Shown here one piece after another: positions 63,186 to 64,000 of a stretch of 64,000 bases of DNA. The stretch lies in the NCBI GenBank assembly GCA_964465945.1, contig CAYXMM010000005.1, positions 124,001 to 188,000 on the forward strand, given 5' to 3'. This DNA is from JAJRPT01 sp964465945 (GTDB taxonomy: Bacteria; Bacteroidota; Ignavibacteria; Kapaibacteriales; UBA2268). The position numbers and the translations under genes were made by a program. A model generated the notes under the pieces. It saw only the letters and a list, made by a program, of their open reading frames with translations. It did no database searches and had not been told where the DNA came from. The stretch's first letter is position 1. Each line of letters begins with the position of its first letter.

Positions 63186-64000
63186 ATGAAAACTTTATTA
63201 TTATTAATTTTATTATCTGTAAATTCGTATTCCCAAGAATATGTAACACCAGAAGAACTCGAAGAGGGTTGGGGATTTGGATATACTCATCCGCTATGGT
63301 CTGTTGAAAGTTTTCCTAAAACTATTATTACTGATTTTAGAGTAAGTAAGGATGAAACTAAACTATTTGTTAGATTTTCCTTGGAATATTATAATCCAAA
63401 GAATATTGTTGATTTCTATTTCGATTTTATTAAAAAAGAATTTATTCAGGAAGACTGGAAAATTAAATCTAGTTATAGTCAAACGTCAAATATTTTTACT
63501 TTTTTTGATGAAATTGAACAAAAACTATATTTAGATATTAATGGTAATGAATTAATTTTAAATTGCGAAGAGTTATTAGTATGTGATGATAACAACTTAC
63601 AATTATGTAGTATTGGTGAGCATATAGTTTCAAATCAAGATGGTAATTTCTCATATTTAACCTTAAAAAATGAACAAAATAAAGTTGATATCTATAGAGT
63701 TAATTTAGATTCTTTATTAGAAAGTAAATGTCCAAGATTTGAATTAGTTAATAAAACTGAGATTACAAAAGATAGTTTGATTTTTCCAATGAATTCTATT
63801 TCTAATTTTATTGTTCCTAAATCAAAATACTTAAATATAAGTGGCTTTGACATATATAAGAATTTCGAATATATTAAATCAATAGAAATTCCTAAAAAAT
63901 CAGATTGGCAAGTTACAAATAAGTTTGATGCTTTTCATTATTACTTTCGTTACTTTAATAGAAAAAATAACATTAAACTTGGAATTAGTGGTGATGTATA
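63186..64000 (+). CDS. Secreted protein of unknown function, N-terminal part (runs off window)
   Basis: An open frame of 271 codons from the ATG at 63186 continues past the window end with no stop. GAGGTG lies 5 bases before the start, a strong ribosome site. A signal peptide (MKTLLLLILLSVNSYSQ) is followed by a sequence rich in Phe, Asn and Ile with no motif I recognise (for example GWGFGYTHPLWSVESFP at about 30-46). A -7-like box (TATATTTG, 63117-63124) lies upstream, with a TTG at 63091 set 23 bases away, longer than the 19-base spacing seen elsewhere. Its C-terminal sorting status cannot be judged. Confidence 0.75.
   Translation, partial: MKTLLLLILLSVNSYSQEYVTPEELEEGWGFGYTHPLWSVESFPKTIITDFRVSKDETKLFVRFSLEYYNPKNIVDFYFDFIKKEFIQEDWKIKSSYSQTSNIFTFFDEIEQKLYLDINGNELILNCEELLVCDDNNLQLCSIGEHIVSNQDGNFSYLTLKNEQNKVDIYRVNLDSLLESKCPRFELVNKTEITKDSLIFPMNSISNFIVPKSKYLNISGFDIYKNFEYIKSIEIPKKSDWQVTNKFDAFHYYFRYFNRKNNIKLGISGDV

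Noticed and set aside
63058..63249. Minus-strand frame upstream of pspC
   Set aside because: It overlaps the start of a plus-strand gene with a strong ribosome site and signal peptide, and shows only low-complexity hydrophobic residues.

Overview
This 64 kb window is a strongly AT-rich, gene-dense piece of bacterial chromosome (by eye about 30% GC). It most likely comes from a flagellated member of the FCB group: the Bacteroidota, Ignavibacteria, Kapabacteria and Chlorobi neighbourhood. The evidence is a set of secreted proteins with type IX secretion (T9SS) C-terminal sorting domains, two promoters of the Bacteroidota form TTTG-N19-TAnnTTTG, a GWxTD-family protein, Bacteroidota-type homogentisate dioxygenase, fRMsr and DUF2279 genes, and a flagellar fliL-fliM-fliN-fliO cluster, which gliding Bacteroidetes lack. 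I see no insertion sequence, prophage, integrase, CRISPR array or rRNA. The only RNA gene is a tRNA-Asn. No stretch longer than 300 bases lacks a gene.

Layout. 1-3.8 kb: the end of pdxH, an M50-like membrane protease, and fliLMNO. 3.8-13.1 kb: a large secreted Asp-box propeller protein, a tandem pair of TerB-like genes, ornithine aminotransferase (rocD), and a 1260-residue T9SS cargo that is a PNGase F-like protein carrying an inserted LamG domain. 13.2-23.2 kb: an acyl-CoA ligase / nnrDE / VanZ operon, dnaE, a small thioredoxin, an orphan paaD and truA. 23.3-27.9 kb: a secreted protein coupled to an IgGFc-binding-domain protein with a barrel-like end, a third TerB-like gene and rmlA. 27.9-37.2 kb: eleven tightly packed minus-strand genes (Hpt, TolB-like, TerB-like, EamA transporter, secreted propeller, putAbiC-like membrane protein with a long acidic tail, HDOD, trmB, outer-membrane protein, lipoprotein hydrolase, DUF2279). 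37.3-50.5 kb: hflX, pirin, a secreted CBM9-like protein, a propeller-type sensor kinase, ruvX, a GWxTD protein, tRNA-Asn, recO, an M16 protease, lspA and an OmpA-family protein. 50.5-64 kb: acyl-CoA dehydrogenase, hmgA, a lamin-tail protein, fRMsr, thiamine pyrophosphokinase, tag, a lipoprotein gene with a near-perfect 528-bp internal tandem duplication, threonine aldolase, several lipoproteins, PspC, and an open-ended secreted protein.

How it works together. Most genes are housekeeping (replication and repair: dnaE, recO, ruvX, tag; tRNA: truA, trmB, tRNA-Asn; metabolite and redox repair: nnrDE, fRMsr; lipoprotein maturation: lspA). The lineage-specific layer is the cell envelope and secretome: many secreted, lipidated or outer-membrane proteins, several with propeller, Ig-like or lamin-tail modules. 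Amino-acid and aromatic breakdown is represented by scattered single genes (rocD, ltaE, hmgA, paaD, acyl-CoA dehydrogenase). The best candidates for something undescribed are the putAbiC-like membrane protein with its motif-bearing acidic tail, the four scattered TerB-like proteins, the PNGase F/LamG nested protein, the duplicating Cys-rich lipoprotein, and a divergent promoter whose two 17-bp repeats sit where both -33 boxes should be.
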